A stretch of 64,000 bases of DNA from Phallus indusiatus (lineage: Eukaryota; Basidiomycota; Agaricomycetes; Phallales; Phallaceae): contig JAQFWX010000002.1 in NCBI GenBank assembly GCA_027605045.1, positions 1,860,001 to 1,924,000 of the forward strand. Direction: 5' to 3'. Shown here in pieces: positions 35,654 through 47,871 of the stretch (positions within the stretch are counted from its first letter, which is position 1; every line of letters starts with the position of its first letter). A model generated the notes under the pieces. That model was given only the letters and a program-made list of their open reading frames with translations, had not been told where the DNA came from and ran no database searches. A program made the position numbers and the translations under genes.

Positions 35654-38097
35654 TTAATTCGTGTTTTGACTGACTAGTGATTTTTCGTACTCCATCAGCT
35701 TATCGTACACATTGTCTTGAATATAGATGTCGGTTTCGCCGGGAATGGTTGTAGACTTGTGACAAGACGCAGCGTGTTTCCACCTATAAGCACAATGTAG
35801 TCACATAAACGATGCGGGGAATGTGAGAGCACAATTTACCAATATAACTCTTTCACCTATCGTAGAACAAACCCTGAGTGCATTTCAAAACAAAAACAAA
35901 ACGCAACGTACCTTGACTTCACCAATTTTAACACCTTCAACCGCAACCCATTTATCACACTTATGACATTTCCCATGCAACAATTCCGATTTCTCATGCT
36001 TTCGTATCTCGGCAGAACGTCTTTTAGTCACCCGAAAGGCTATCGGCGGAGAAAACGGCGCGCCGGTGAATGACGATATACCTGCAAATGAATGATTGAT
36101 TGACTCTGAAATAAGTTGAGGAAGCAAATATAGATATACATACCATGGACATATTGTAGATGATAGCTGATTAGCGGTTAAGCAAAACTCCGGGGAAAAA
36201 AAAAGAAAGATCTCTTAAAGCGCATATATTCAATTCAACTGTACGTGACCGTACAAAGCCGGAAAAAAATATGCACTCACTACTTGTATGCGGAGACTTT
36301 CATTGCAAACCACTCAATAGACCCATTTCCACCCCGACATTTAGGCTCAAAACAAAGCGGACAGAGTCCGACTTTGTTAATCCCTACACCTTTAGTGAAA
36401 CGAGGTGTATACAAGTCATATGGGCTTCTCGGTTCGTTCACGATAAAACCTGAAGGCGGTCGTTTTGTCGTTCGTCTAAGATAAAAGACATAGGTTTTGT
36501 GAGGAGGGTATGTATGCGTTGGATATATATAAAGGGCTTACGTTGCAAGAACAGAAGTGGTACCCGCTCCTTTAGGATAGAAATAAGATATGATAGGATA
36601 CTGTCTGTAGAACGCTAAAAATTCTTCTTGAATAGGAATGTTTGATGGAAAAGTACGTCTGAATGTCTGAATGTCGAAATGGGGCTGTGTAATGTTTTCC
36701 GCATTCTCGATACTTAATAGTGCACTAGTGGAGCTTGACTTCGTTGTTAAATGAGTTTGTTTGCGTTTCTTAGCTGGTTTGTTATTGTTGATGACCGCGG
36801 AAAAGTCGTCGTTTGGTAAAGGTCTTTTGATGATGGTTTGCAGAACGGCAGCACAGGTAGCGTCGGGCCCAAGTTTTTCCGGTTGCGCTTGTGTTTGGCG
36901 AGATACAGGTGCAGGTGGTGCAGGGACAGGGACTTGACGGCTAGAATCTGGGCAACGAGGCGGGTCAGTAGGCGAAACAGAGGCAGACCGAGAAGAACGA
37001 GGCGATTCAGGGTCTGTCAGAGGTGAAGCGTAAAAGGGCCAATATGTCTTGTTCAATGGTGTAGCAGCAGTAGCAGTAGTAGGAGCCCCTAAAGCGGAGT
37101 TGGAGCCGACGACGAGTCCATTGGTGGTGTCGCTTGCAAATGGAGATCTGAGAGGGACAACGGTGTTATAAGAAGGACTGCGGCGGACAGGGGAGAAAGA
37201 AGCCGGGAAGAGTTTTCCTGTTGTTTGGCGAAGACGGTCGATGAAAGGGGTGTCTGATGTCATGAGGCTGTGAGTCAGAAAAGAAGAAGATGAAAGAGAA
37301 GAAGAAGATGGGGTCGGCTGTCGGTGATCAGGTGTAACTTGGCGTGCAGATTGTACAGACGGTAATGGTAATTTATCTGTGATAAGAGCAGGTGACGCAG
37401 GCACAGGAGCCGTGGCTGATGTGGTCGTTGTCGCGGTCGTAGCAGTAATAGTAGTCGTATTAGCTGTCGTAGTAGTAGTAGTTGCGTTGGTTGTGGCTGC
37501 TGTCGTAGCAGTGGTGGTCGTAGTGGTGGTCGTGGTAGTCTTGGTGGTGGTCGCCTTCTGTTTAGGCTTGGAGCGACGGTGTGACATTAGAGTTTGAAAT
37601 GGAGGCGTGACATCACCTAGAGACCGTCGCACCACGGGCGACTCTAAAAATGGGGAACAATTTGAAGCAGAATGCCAGACTAGTGCACGTTGTTGCGGCT
37701 GAGTATTAGTGGCAGGTTGAAGAGACGGCGAGAACTCATGATAAGCTTTATCGAAATCAAGGGCAGGAAACGGCGAAAGCGAGAGACGCGTCACTTCGGG
37801 AAAACTAAGGGTGATCTGAGAAGAGAGAGGCGAGTGCTGCTGCTGATCAGTATAGCCCAGTCTGAGTGGACTTGGCGTGGTCGAGAACGGTGCATTTATG
37901 ATGAAAGAATTCAAAGCAGACGATGAAATGGAATGACAGGGACTTTTAATGGTAGATTGAAGCACGTCAGAGTAGAACACGTCATTAGCAATAGTAGGAG
38001 TTGGACTCTGGTCTGGTCGTCGACAAAGACTAGGCGAGATTAAAAGGACATCTTCAAAACCGACGTCATCACTGTCTAGAACATTGAAACGAGGCAT
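35654..38097 (-). CDS. Transcription regulator with Rua1-type C-terminal zinc domain
   Basis: Rua1 of Ustilago maydis is a regulator of the ustilagic-acid (glycolipid) cluster; its C-terminal domain is common in basidiomycetes. Six exons give about 690 residues. Exon 1 (38097-36542) encodes a long disordered Ser/Pro/Thr-rich region with an almost pure Thr tract at about residues 180-240 and a basic KPAKKRK patch (likely nuclear signal). The C-terminal exons spell the domain: GLCPLCFEPKCRGG..IEWFAMKVSAY, NYHLQYVHGIS, APFSPPIAFR, KHEKSELLHGKCHKCDKW, VEGVK, LYWWKHAASCHKS. Cys/His pairs suggest zinc binding. An upstream in-frame ATG at 38160 would add a hydrophobic leader and overlap the TATA box of the divergent gene, so 38097 is preferred. 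Targets unknown. Confidence 0.85.
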
Positions 38098-38159
38098 TAT
38101 ACATATAGACGTCAGAGCCAGAGCCAAAGCCAGAGAGAGTCCAACTAGCCGAGCGCACA

Positions 38160-38167
38160 TTTAAAAG
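38160..38167 (+). promoter_or_regulatory. TATA-like box in a compact divergent promoter
   Basis: TTTAAAAG sits 35-42 nt before the F-box ATG at 38202. Only 104 bp separate the start codons of the divergent Rua1-like and F-box genes. Confidence 0.45.
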
Positions 38168-38201
38168 TCCGCGAAGAAGCGTGCCCAAGTCAGCAAGAAA
38201 A

Positions 38202-39738
38202 ATGTTGCTCAGCACTCCGACCATCCTCACTCTTCCTCCAGAACTCTTGCACCAGATTATCCTCTGCATAGACACACCTCAACACTTACTTTCGCTCGCC
38301 ATATCATGCAAACAATTCTGCGACATCATTATTCCAGACATCCTAACTCACTGCAAGACGCGGTGCTGTCTCATCCAACATGCTTTATGGGCAGAACTCG
38401 CAGAACGGCCGATCCTTTGCCAATACATAAAGAACTTGGAAATTTTCAGTCAGCCATGGCTGAACTTTTCTCCGGGAAATACGGAGAGCTCTAGAATAGC
38501 TTCCGCCCTTTCCAATATGAACAATATGCTCAGCTTCCGATGTACATTGAGATCCGTCTCGATCATGGCCCCCGTAATTGTAGAGGCACTGAATAACTCT
38601 GGTTGCGCGCTGCATGAGTTGGGGCTAAGCACATATTGGTGCTGGTATGGTAATTCAAACGAAAGGCGTCCAATATATTCGGTATGTACCTATTTATATT
38701 AAGGGTCCTCCGATATCCTAACCCTTTTTTGGGCAGCTCTTTCGCCTAAACCTTGCGTCATTAACCAAAATATCCATCGCAAACAACTATTTTTCTGTTT
38801 CAGACGCACATTCAATATGGAAAATGCTTTCTGATTGTCCCAGTTTAACGCATCTCCATCTGGATGTCTGTCAAACTCCCGAAGCTTTGAATGCTAATGC
38901 ATCGACCACGCAGACCGACCTTCTTACAGTCTGTCATTGGCCTCGCTTGAAACATCTTACCATAAAAGGTTATGATATCCGAGAAGGAATGGATATACAC
39001 GAGTATAACCGACGCACCCGCACCTTTCTAGACCGTCACCCTCTCCTCGAGACTCTATGGATAACCAGCGGTCTTGAATTCCCATCCGTCCCATCTCACT
39101 TGCAATCCGTAGCTTTCTATCCTACAAACGCGTCTCCCCCATTTCAAATACTCCAGTCCCTAAACGCCGCCCCAAATCTCACGCACATGTCCTTGTTCCA
39201 TTATGGACGCACAGATCAACTCGAACAAGCCGGAGAATTCTCTTCTCTCACCACATGCGTACTACCGCCCATCTCATCTGACAGAATCTCACAGCACCTC
39301 GAATATCTCGCCAAATTTGTCAAGTTCGCTCCGAACGTGGAACAACTAGCGATCGGAGCTCCCCGAACCTCGCGTCACGAAACAGTACGATTCGAAATCA
39401 CACATCCTTCTTTATCCCAAACTCTAACCTTAACCTTGATTTTTCAGATAACAAACGTCATTCAAACTCTCCTCCCACTCACAAAACTCAAAACCATCCT
39501 CCAACTCTTCTCATCACTCAACACCTCCAAACCAACAGACATGCAAACTCTCCAATGCGCATACGACCATCCATCCCTCTCGTGCGTCGATATCGAGGTT
39601 AACAACCGACAACGGTGTATCCGGTTACTCGGCAGTGAATCTTCGGATCAACCTGCGTTTGAAGTGATCCCGCTGACTGATTTAAATCCTGATGATTGGA
39701 GAAGCAAATGGGGTGGATTTTTTAGAGGGTTTGCGTAG
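38202..39738 (+). CDS. Complete F-box/LRR-type protein, founder copy of the array
   Basis: Exons 38202-38681, 38737-39384 and 39448-39738 join in phase 0 to 472 residues. The F-box is at residues about 8-50 (LPPELLHQIILCIDTPQHLLSLAISCK), followed by LWAELAERP and leucine-rich segments such as CPSLTHLHLDVCQ, RLKHLTIKGYD, HLEYLAKFVKFAPNVEQL. The second intron is open in frame, so an unspliced form would also be translatable. Presumed SCF adaptor. This is the only copy in the window with the F-box; the truncated copies at 42.6, 46.9, 50.3 and 54.1 kb correspond to its C-terminal half. The alternative start 38181 (MPKSARK) lies in the same frame. Confidence 0.82.
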
Positions 39739-40162
39739 CGTATTAGGGAATCAAAGTGATAACTGGCTAAATAGATGGTCCTGCTACATATGTCGTCGAG
39801 GGTGCCATTTTTTTGATAATATATGCATTATACTCGCGCTGGATAGACAGCGGAAAACAAAGCGATCACACATTTCCACACAGTTGGCAATAACCTTCAT
39901 AAAGGTTCCGACGCGAGCCAAACCCTCAGCTGGTTACGGGACAGATGAACACAAAATGTAGCGCCCGTATTTTAATGTGTAACCGACGTCCCGAAGGACC
40001 ATACATTGATTTAAATATACATACACACATCATACCTAAAAGACAGCTTGATAGTATTTTGTAATGTTTGGCTCCTGAGATTTCGAAACCACGTGATGAT
40101 AGAAACAACCGGCATATCAGCCTCGATAGGATTATTTGACATCCGAGCGAACTGGATTCAAA
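39739..40162. other. Spacer between convergent F-box and DUF6533 genes, unit 1
   Basis: Shared, with indels, by the equivalent spacers of units 2-5 (for example CCGAAGGACCATACATTGAT). No gene seen. Confidence 0.55.
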
Positions 40163-41656
40163 TTAATCTTTAGAGGAAACCTTTATCGAAATATCGGACA
40201 AAGCTGGCTTATAAGCTGCTGAGCGAATGTCGAGGATGAAACGACAGCTCTGTAGCATTATCCGGTCGTTAAGAGATTGAACCCAGTTATCATGATAGTA
40301 GTTATATACTTACACTGATACTCGTGATCACAATGAATAATCTAAGCTAGGGTCAGTGAGACATTTCGCAAGGGAATAGATAGACATACGTCACGATCGG
40401 ACCGCTTAGACTCTCCCACTTCAAAGAGACGATAACATTCAAGGCCAAACTTACTGCCAACAGAGGTTGTATACATGAACACATTAATATTTCACTGATG
40501 GATATAGCTAACTGCATACCGACGATGACAGAGTACACCCAAAGACCGTCTCTTATGAATACTCCGTATAGTGGAGCGTGTTTCAATCCCAGAAAGAATC
40601 CGTATTCAAATATACCGTGTTTATATATTGCAGACAGAATAAAACACAGAAATAGAACACTCTGATAACAGAGCATTCCAATCCTAAGAGTTAAAGGGAA
40701 GGAAGATTAGGGATCAGTTTCATTCAAAACGGTGTATGAATGAGTACGAACCATATGGTCGTTAATTCAGGGAGATATCCTTCTGTTGCACATAATGGGT
40801 ACAAAAAGGAGTTGAGGGGGGGTAGTGGATGCAGAGCAGTAACATCATGCGATAGGACTTTAATACTCATGAGGGCAACAAACACCGTCTCCCAACCTAA
40901 AAAGGTTATAGTTAAAAAAGAGAGTAGATATTTATTTTTGCCACAAAATGCATAAACTAAAAAAACAAGTGAATGATTGATTAGCCCGATTTTTTTGAGA
41001 AATGACGAGTTGAAGATGATGAAATATACTTCGATAGGCCAAGAACATGTCCGCGGCTGTCGGTACAAGCATATACCCAACACTTGCACACCACAAGTAT
41101 GTCCGGCAACTCAAGTTTGAGAGACGCGTGGATGTGATCACTCCGACCCTAAACAGCTCATTCAGTCTCAGGCACTGTGAGGAAAGTTCATGGAAACATT
41201 ACAATAAAACAGTCAGAGGAAAGTACCGGATAATCAGAAAAAGTATTTTGATAGGGGACCATTTGGAGCTGCATATCAGAATTTGATATGTAAGTGCAGT
41301 GAGCGATTCATATCCTTCCCCCAAGAAATATATCGAGAATATTTCGGCGTACCCCCAAACATACACTTTCTATTCAGACAAACAGTCAGTGGAGGGGTTG
41401 TCTTCACACTGAAAAGCGAAAGCTACCAACTTCATCATCCAATGTTAAAAGGATATCATATACCATTATCGTCACGGTAATAGCTTTTTGAGTGGCAAAA
41501 ACGTCTGAATATAAGTCAAGATGAAATTTTATGAGAGGACTGACCATAGACGAATATAGAGGCATATAATACTGGTGTATTTTTGAAGACGAGCACAGAC
41601 AATTCGGAATCGGATGCGGTACCATTAGCTTTTGCAGTCAATATTGCGACCAGCAT
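40163..41656 (-). CDS. DUF6533-type membrane protein, array copy 1
   Basis: About ten exons on the - strand. The first exon starts MLVAILTAKANGTASDSEL and ends FVYG. Next come TVTIMVYDILLTLDDE (the DUF6533 signature), SKWSPIKILFLIIRYFPLTV, WCASVGYMLVPTAADMFLAYR, VYAFCGKNKYLLSFLTITFLG, and then GMLCYQSVLFLCFILSAIY with FIRDGLWVYSVIVG. The next exons are SLALNVIVSLKW and LFIVITSIS, and the last exon is SCRFILDIRSAAYKP with a tail to TAA at 40163. Seven hydrophobic segments and a short, sequon-bearing extracellular N-terminus (NGT) can be seen. The last exon reads a little further than in other copies (IKVSSKD). No disabling change found. Role unknown; a receptor-like role is speculation. Confidence 0.78.
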
Positions 41657-41715
41657 GGAATGGATTCCTGGGTAATATTAGGGAGAAGAGTTATAACTTT
41701 GGAAAAATTCTTCGA

Positions 41716-41722
41716 ATTTATA
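41716..41722 (-). promoter_or_regulatory. Conserved TATA-like box, array copy 1
   Basis: TATAAAT on the - strand, 60-66 nt before the ATG at 41656; part of a TATAAATTCGA block kept in six copies. Confidence 0.6.
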
Positions 41723-42619
41723 GGTCTGTTGCATAATGCGTGTCCGTAGTTTGGGTGATCATCGCTACGGTGGCAGTGAGCTGATGACTCAGATCACCAA
41801 AACTATTCAACCAGCGTGTAAAGTTCGATATTGCCAACGTCGCACATTGGCACCAGGATGCTTCCGTTTCCCGCGGGTCGTGAGTCGTGACCCACAGTGG
41901 GCGGTGATTCCAATGCAAGGGAATTGAGGCCGAGGCCTAAGTGTCAAGTGATTAATAGAGAAATAAGGTTTGGAAGGCACAAATGATGGGTCTATTGAGA
42001 TAGATTGCGCCATATCAAACATTGATCAAATGGCATATGCCTAAACGGTTCAAGTCGCGCAGGCTTAGCTCGTTGCATGAAGCTTTGTTTTTGCGGGTGT
42101 AAACTCACGTTGCGTACGTTTGAGTTACAATTTGATTCAATTGATGTTTGTGTCCAAGATCACGTTATCCTCCGATAGCAAATCTAGATGATGTTTAAAG
42201 ATGCGTTTTTTGAATTTTAATTCACTCACCTATTGTTTTGCCAGCTCGTTTTCGGAACATATTATCATCAGTGCAACAAACAAATGAACGATATAGTTTC
42301 CGTTCCGTATGAATATTTGAAGTCGTTGAAACAAAACTCGCGTTCATGATTGGTTCCTAGACCTAGACCATCTTATTTTAGTTGCTGGCTTCAGAAACTG
42401 GTTAAAGTTGGTTGAGATGGAGAAACATCTTTGTGACCATGCAATTGTCACGGCGTCTTTTTTCTCACGTTTCCTGCTCATCGCGCAAAACGTCATGAAG
42501 CTAATTCCTCCACGGTCGGGTTTATCAGCCTTCTTATCGTCTCTTATTTCAATAGCGAACGAATCAGTTTGAACGACTGTCACTGGTCCTAACCAGAGAT
42601 CATGGTTTTTTCAGCCGAG
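41723..42619. other. Promoter-distal spacer shared by array units
   Basis: Blocks such as GGTTCAAGTCGCGCAGGC and GAACTCGCGTTCATGATTGG recur at the same place in units 3-5. No coding potential recognised. It is carried along in each duplication. Confidence 0.6.
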
Positions 42620-43475
42620 ATGGATAAAGCGGGTGACAACATCAGCGTACTACACCAATGTAGCAAAAATTACATAGTATACATACGCCTAAACACCTGA
42701 TCATAAAAGATTCTGGTAACTGAGAAGGAATGGATATACACGAGTATAACTAACGCACGCACACCTTTCTAGATCGTCACGCTCTTCTCGAGACTCTATG
42801 GATAACCAGCGGTCTTGAATTCCCGTCCGTCCCATCTCACTTGCAATCCGTAGCTTTTTATCCTACGTCTCCCCCATTTCAAATGCTTCAATCCCTAAAC
42901 ACCGCTCAAAATCTCACGCACATGTCCTTGTTCCATTATGGCCGCACAGATCAACTCGAACAAGCCGGAGAATTCTCTTCTCTCACCACATGCGTGTTAC
43001 CACCCATCTCATCCGACAGGCTTTCGCAACACCTAGAATATCTCGCCAAATTCGTCAAATTCGCTCCGAATGTGGAACAGCTAGCGATCGGAGCTCCCCG
43101 AACCTCGCGTCACGAAACAGTACGATTCCCAAACCACAGCCCTTTCTTCGCCCCAAACTCTAACCTTAACCTTGATTTCTCAGATAACAAACGTCATCAA
43201 AACTCTCCTTTCAATCACAAAACTCAAAACCATCCTTCAACTCCTCTCATCACTCAACACCTCCAAACCAACAGACATGCAAACTCTCCAATGCGCATAT
43301 GACCACATCTTTATCGTGCGTCGATATAGAGGTTAACAACAGACAACGGTGTATCCGGTTACTCCGCTGTCGTGAACCTTCGAATGAACCTGCGTTTGAA
43401 GTTATCCCGCTCAGTGACTTGAATCCCGATGATTGGAGAAGCAAATGGGGTGGATTTTTTAGAGGGTTTGCGTAG
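42620..43475 (+). pseudogene. Truncated F-box gene copy, unit 2
   Basis: Homologous to the gene at 38202 from the codons RLKHLTIKGY onward; the F-box and about 240 preceding residues are missing. The upstream MDKAGDN.. segment is new sequence shared with units 3-5. Defects: a stop replaces Arg in the EYNRR segment (TAA near 42751); codons for TNA are deleted after AFYP; and the frame is lost near 43305 (GACCACATCTTTATC). Clearly non-functional. Confidence 0.8.
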
Positions 43476-43600
43476 TATAGGCGGGTTTGAATCAGGGTGA
43501 CAACTGGCTAGATAGATTGTTGTGCTATGTCGTCGTCGAGGGTTCCTTTATTGATTTGTATATGCATTATCCGTGCACCTAAAGGCTCGTGCTGAATAAA
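43476..43600. other. Short 3' flank of the unit-2 F-box copy
   Basis: Continues the shared unit sequence up to the insertion at 43605. Confidence 0.5.
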
Positions 43601-43604
43601 GTAG

Positions 43605-44135
43605 TGATGAGCGCGCCTCAGGAGAGCAGCAGGAAGGAAGAAGAGAACCAGTTCGTCGGGTGCGCTGGAGAGAAAGAAAAAAGTTGAGGAAGAGACTTAT
43701 AAGGGCACAGATTATTTGTGTGCGAGAGGGGAGAGAAAGAACTATCATGCCGAGAGTGCACGATGCATATGCTCCTTAATATACTGTATATACACAGTGA
43801 GGCCGGGAAAGGGCGGCGTTGTTGTAAGTCTATAGCTATGCAAGGAAAATTAGACGCTTTTGTGAAACAAGGTATAACAAAGAGAAAAATGGGAATGAAA
43901 AATTGCTCAGCATCATGAGGTAAAACGTAAAATACTGAGGTGAAATAGAAAGTACGCGTCTGATGAATGAAGAACGGCTAACCTCGACTAGCAGTCGTGT
44001 CTGATGGTGCTCGGAGTCGGGCCATACTCGATTTTTAGGTCCGTTACGGTCCGTTCCGTCGTTTGTGGCTCGGAGCCAACACTATTTATTGCTCTGTTCG
44101 AATTTCCCTTTTGTAGCCTGCGCTGACACTCATCA
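43605..44135. mobile_element. 531-bp insertion with TGATGAG inverted ends and GTAG target duplication
   Basis: Starts TGATGAG, ends CTCATCA (7-bp inverted repeat), flanked by GTAG at 43601-43604 and 44136-44139. The paralogous unit 5 reads straight through as AAAGTAGAACGAC near 55034, an empty site. Open frames inside are short and not recognisable. A non-autonomous DNA element is the simplest reading; the class cannot be named from these ends. Confidence 0.65.
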
Positions 44136-44139
44136 GTAG

Positions 44140-44476
44140 AACGACAGCAGTCAGAAAACAAAGCGATCATACATATATGATATCCACACAGTTGTCATTA
44201 ACCTTCATGAAGGTCTCGTGAGCCAAACCCCGGTTACGGGATAGATAAAGACAAAAATGTAGCGTCCGTATTTTAATGTGTAACCGACGCCCCGAAGGAC
44301 CATACATTGATTTACACACACGTACACACATCATACCTAAAAGAGAGCTTGATAGTATTTTGTAATGTTTAGCTCCTGAGAGCTCGAAACCATGTAATGA
44401 TAGAAACAACCAGCATATAAGCCTCAATCGGATTATTTGACATCTGAGTGAAACTGGATTGATCTTTACAGCAAAC
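44140..44476. other. Spacer between convergent copies, unit 2
   Basis: Same spacer as 39800-40162; no gene. Confidence 0.55.
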
Positions 44477-45962
44477 CTATATCGAAATATCGGACATTGG
44501 CTTATAAGCTACTGAGCGAATGTTGAGGATAAAACGACAGCTCTGTAGGATAATTCGATCGTTAAACATTCAAAAAAGCTTGAACCCAGTTGTCATAATA
44601 GTAGTCATATACTTACACAAATACTCGTGATCACAGTGAATAATCTAAGCTAGGGTCAATGAGCCATTTCACAAGGGAATAAATAGACGTACATCACGAA
44701 CGGACCGCCTAAAATCTTCCACTTCAGAGAGGCGATAACGTTCAGGGCCAAGCTTACTGCGAATAGAGGTTGTACAAATAAACACGTTTATATTTTATTA
44801 GTGATATAAAAAACTGCATACCGACGATGACAGAGTACACCCAGAGACCGTCTCTCATGAATACTCTATATAGTGGAGCATGTTTCAATCCCAGAAGTAA
44901 TCCAGAACCAAATATACCGTGGTTATATATTGCAGATAGAACAAAACACAGGAATAGAACACTTTGATAAAAGAGCATTCCAATCCTAAGAGTAAAAAGG
45001 AAGGAAGATTAGCGATCAGTTTCATTCAAAACAGTGTATAAAAACGAACAATATGATCGTTGTGTTAGGGGTATACCCTTCTGTTGCGCATACTGGGAAC
45101 AAAAAGAAGTTGAGGAAATGGGGTAGTGGATGCAGACCAGCAACACCCTGCGGTAGGACTTCAATAATTGTGAGGGTAAAAACCGCCGCCTCCCAACCCA
45201 AAAAGGTTATAATTAAAAAAGAGAGTAGATATGTATTTCTGCCACAAAATGCATAAACTGAAAAAACAAGTGAGTGGTTGATTGGCCCGATGTTTTCAAA
45301 AGTGACGAGTAGAAGATAATGATGAAAGATACCTCGATAGGCTAAGAACATGTCCGCGGCTGACATTACAAATATACACCCAATACTTCCATACCATTCA
45401 ACTGTCCAGCAAGTGAAGCCTGAGGGACGCACGGACGTGGTCACTCCGAACCTAATCAGCTCAATCAGTCTCAGACACTGTGTTGAAGGTTCATGGAGAC
45501 ATTACAAAAAAATTGTCAGAGGAAAGTACCGGATAATCAGAAAAAGGATTTTTACAGGGGACCATTTGGAACTGCATATCAGAATTTGAAATGTTTTGAA
45601 ATGCAAGTGCAATGAGCGATTCGGATCCTTTTGGGAATATTTCAGCGTACCTCCAAACAAATGCTTTCTAGAAAACAGTCAGTGGAGGAGTCGTAGTCGC
45701 ACTGGAAAGTGAAAAGTTAAAGTTACTAACTTCATCATCCAATGTTAAAAGGATATCATATACCATTATTGTCACAGTAACGGCTTTTTGAGTCGCGAAA
45801 ACATTTGAATATGAGTCAAGATGAAATTTTATAAAAGAACTAACCATAGACGAATGTAGTGACATATACTATTGGTGTATTTTCTAAGATGGCGGGTACG
45901 GGTGGCAATTCAGAATCGAATACCCCAAGCGGCCCTGTACCATTAGTTTTTGCAGTCGACAT
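44477..45962 (-). CDS. DUF6533-type membrane protein, array copy 2
   Basis: Same exon series as copy 1: FATQKAVTVTIMVYDILLTLDDE, YGSIGCIFVMSAADMFLAYRG, VYAFCGRNTYLLSFLIITFLG, FMRDGLWVYSVIVG, last exon SCRFILNIRSVAYKPMSDISI and TAG at 44477. The start codon used by copies 1, 3 and 4 is mutated to GTG. The first usable ATG is five codons further in (MSTAKTNGT at 45962), and the N-terminal exon carries an insertion (GPLGVF..PPVPA), so the extracellular N-terminus differs from its siblings. It may still be functional. Confidence 0.7.
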
Positions 45963-46031
45963 TGCCACCCGCACACTGGGTAATATTATGGAGTAGAGTT
46001 GATGTGAACTTTCAAAAATTTTCTTCCTCGA

Positions 46032-46038
46032 ATTTATA
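46032..46038 (-). promoter_or_regulatory. Conserved TATA-like box, array copy 2
   Basis: TATAAAT about 70 nt before ATG 45962. Confidence 0.6.
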
Positions 46039-46893
46039 GTCTACCGCGTAACGCGCTCGTAGACCCAGTTTGGGTGATGATCGATTGATCGATCATCGCC
46101 ACGGGCCGACGGCAGTACTGAGCTGGTGACTCAGATTACCAAAGCTATTGGAGCACAACTGGCGTGTCAAGTTTGATATTGCCACCGTCGCCTTATCGAA
46201 GGTTATACTCAATACATTGGCACCAGGATCATGGTGCTGTGTATGTGCGCCGTTTCCCGCGGGCCGTGACCCACAGTGAGCGGTGACTTCAATACTAAAA
46301 ATTTGGGCGTAATATTAATAAAAAAATAAGGTTTAGAAGGCATGAATACTGATTTTACATTAAGTAAATTGCGCCATATGAAGCATCGGTGAAATAGTCA
46401 TATGCCTAAATGGTTCAAGTTGCGCAGGCTCAGCCCGCTGTAAACTCATATTGCGTACTTTTGAGTTACAATTTTGACTCAATTGGTATTTGTATTTGGA
46501 TCACGTTATTCTCCAAAATCAAACTTTGTTGGTTTTTAAAAATGCGTTTTTTGAATCCTAATTCACTTACCTAAACAAACGAATGAATGAAATATTTTCC
46601 GCTCCATATGGACATCCGAAGTCTTTGAAACAGATCCCGCGTTCATGATTAGTTCCTAGAAAGACCATCTTTAATTGCTGGCTTCATAAACCAGTTAAAA
46701 AGTTGAACTTGGTTGAGATGGAGAACATCTTTGTGACCACACGTTCCCTGCTCTTCGCGCAAAACGTCATAAAGCTAATTCCTCCACGGTGGGGTTTATC
46801 AGCCTTCTTATTGTCTCTCATTTCAATAGCGAATGAATCAGTTTGAACGATTGCCATTGGTCCTAATCAAAGATCATGGTTTTTTCAACCGAG
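46039..46893. other. Shared promoter-distal spacer, unit 3 side
   Basis: Homologous to 41723-42619; no gene. Confidence 0.55.
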
Positions 46894-47456
46894 ATGGATA
46901 AAAGCGGGTGACAACATCCGATTATGGACGCACAAGTCAACTCGAATAAGTCGGAGAATTCTCTTCTCTCACCGCATGCGTGCTATTACCCATCTCATCC
47001 GACAGAATTTCGCGGCACCTAGAATATCTCGCCAAATTCGCTAAATTTGCTCCAAATGTGGAACAATTAGCAATCGGAGCTCCCCGGGCCTCGCGTCACG
47101 AAACAGTACGATTCCCAAATTACACCCTTGATTCTAACCTTAGTCCCCCTTCACTCAGATAACAAACGTCATCCAAACCCTCCTCCCACTCACAAAACTC
47201 AAAATCATCCTCCAACTCTTCTCATCGCTAAACAGTGAACACCTCCAAACCAACAGACATGCAAACTCTCCAATCCGCATACGACCATCCATCTTTATCA
47301 TGCGTCGATATCGAGGTTAACAACCGACAACGGTGCATTCGGTTACTCCGCAGTGAATCTTCGGATCAGCCTGCGTTTGAAGTGATCCCTCTGACGGATT
47401 TGAATCCTGATGATTGGAGAAGCAAATGGGGTGGGTTTTTTAGAGGGTTTGCGTAG
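46894..47456 (+). pseudogene. Truncated F-box gene copy, unit 3
   Basis: The most deleted of the four obvious copies: MDKSG-like leader joins directly to HYGRTSQLE, after which a TAA stop follows (near 46948). The middle and C-terminal exons (ISSDRISRHLEYLAKF; PTDMQTLQSAYDHPSLSC; final GGFFRGFA at 47433-47456) are still readable. Confidence 0.8.
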
Positions 47457-47871
47457 CGTATTAGGGGGGAGTTTAAATCAGAGTGACAACTGGCTAAATA
47501 GATGGTCCTGGTACATATGTCGTCGAAGGTGCCATTTTTTTGATAATATATGCATTATACTCGCGCTGGATAGACAGCGGAAAACAAAGCGATCACACAT
47601 TTCCACGCAGTTGGCAATACCTTTATGAATGTCTCGCTAAACCCCGGAGATTAACACAAAAATGTATTTTAATGTGTAAACGATGCCCCGAAGGACCATA
47701 CATTGATACACACATATATATACACATTATACCTAAAAGACAGCTTGATAGTATTTTGTAATGTTTAGCTCCTGAGAGCTCGAAACCACGTAATGATAGA
47801 TACAGCCGGCATATTAGCCTCAATCGAATTGTTTGATATTTGAGTGAACTGGATTAATCGTCCGGAGCAAC
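47457..47871. other. Spacer between convergent copies, unit 3
   Basis: Shared spacer sequence; no gene. Confidence 0.5.

Noticed and set aside
37379..37597. Valine/alanine-rich open frame on the + strand
   Set aside because: It is the antisense of the threonine-coding tract of the Rua1-like gene.
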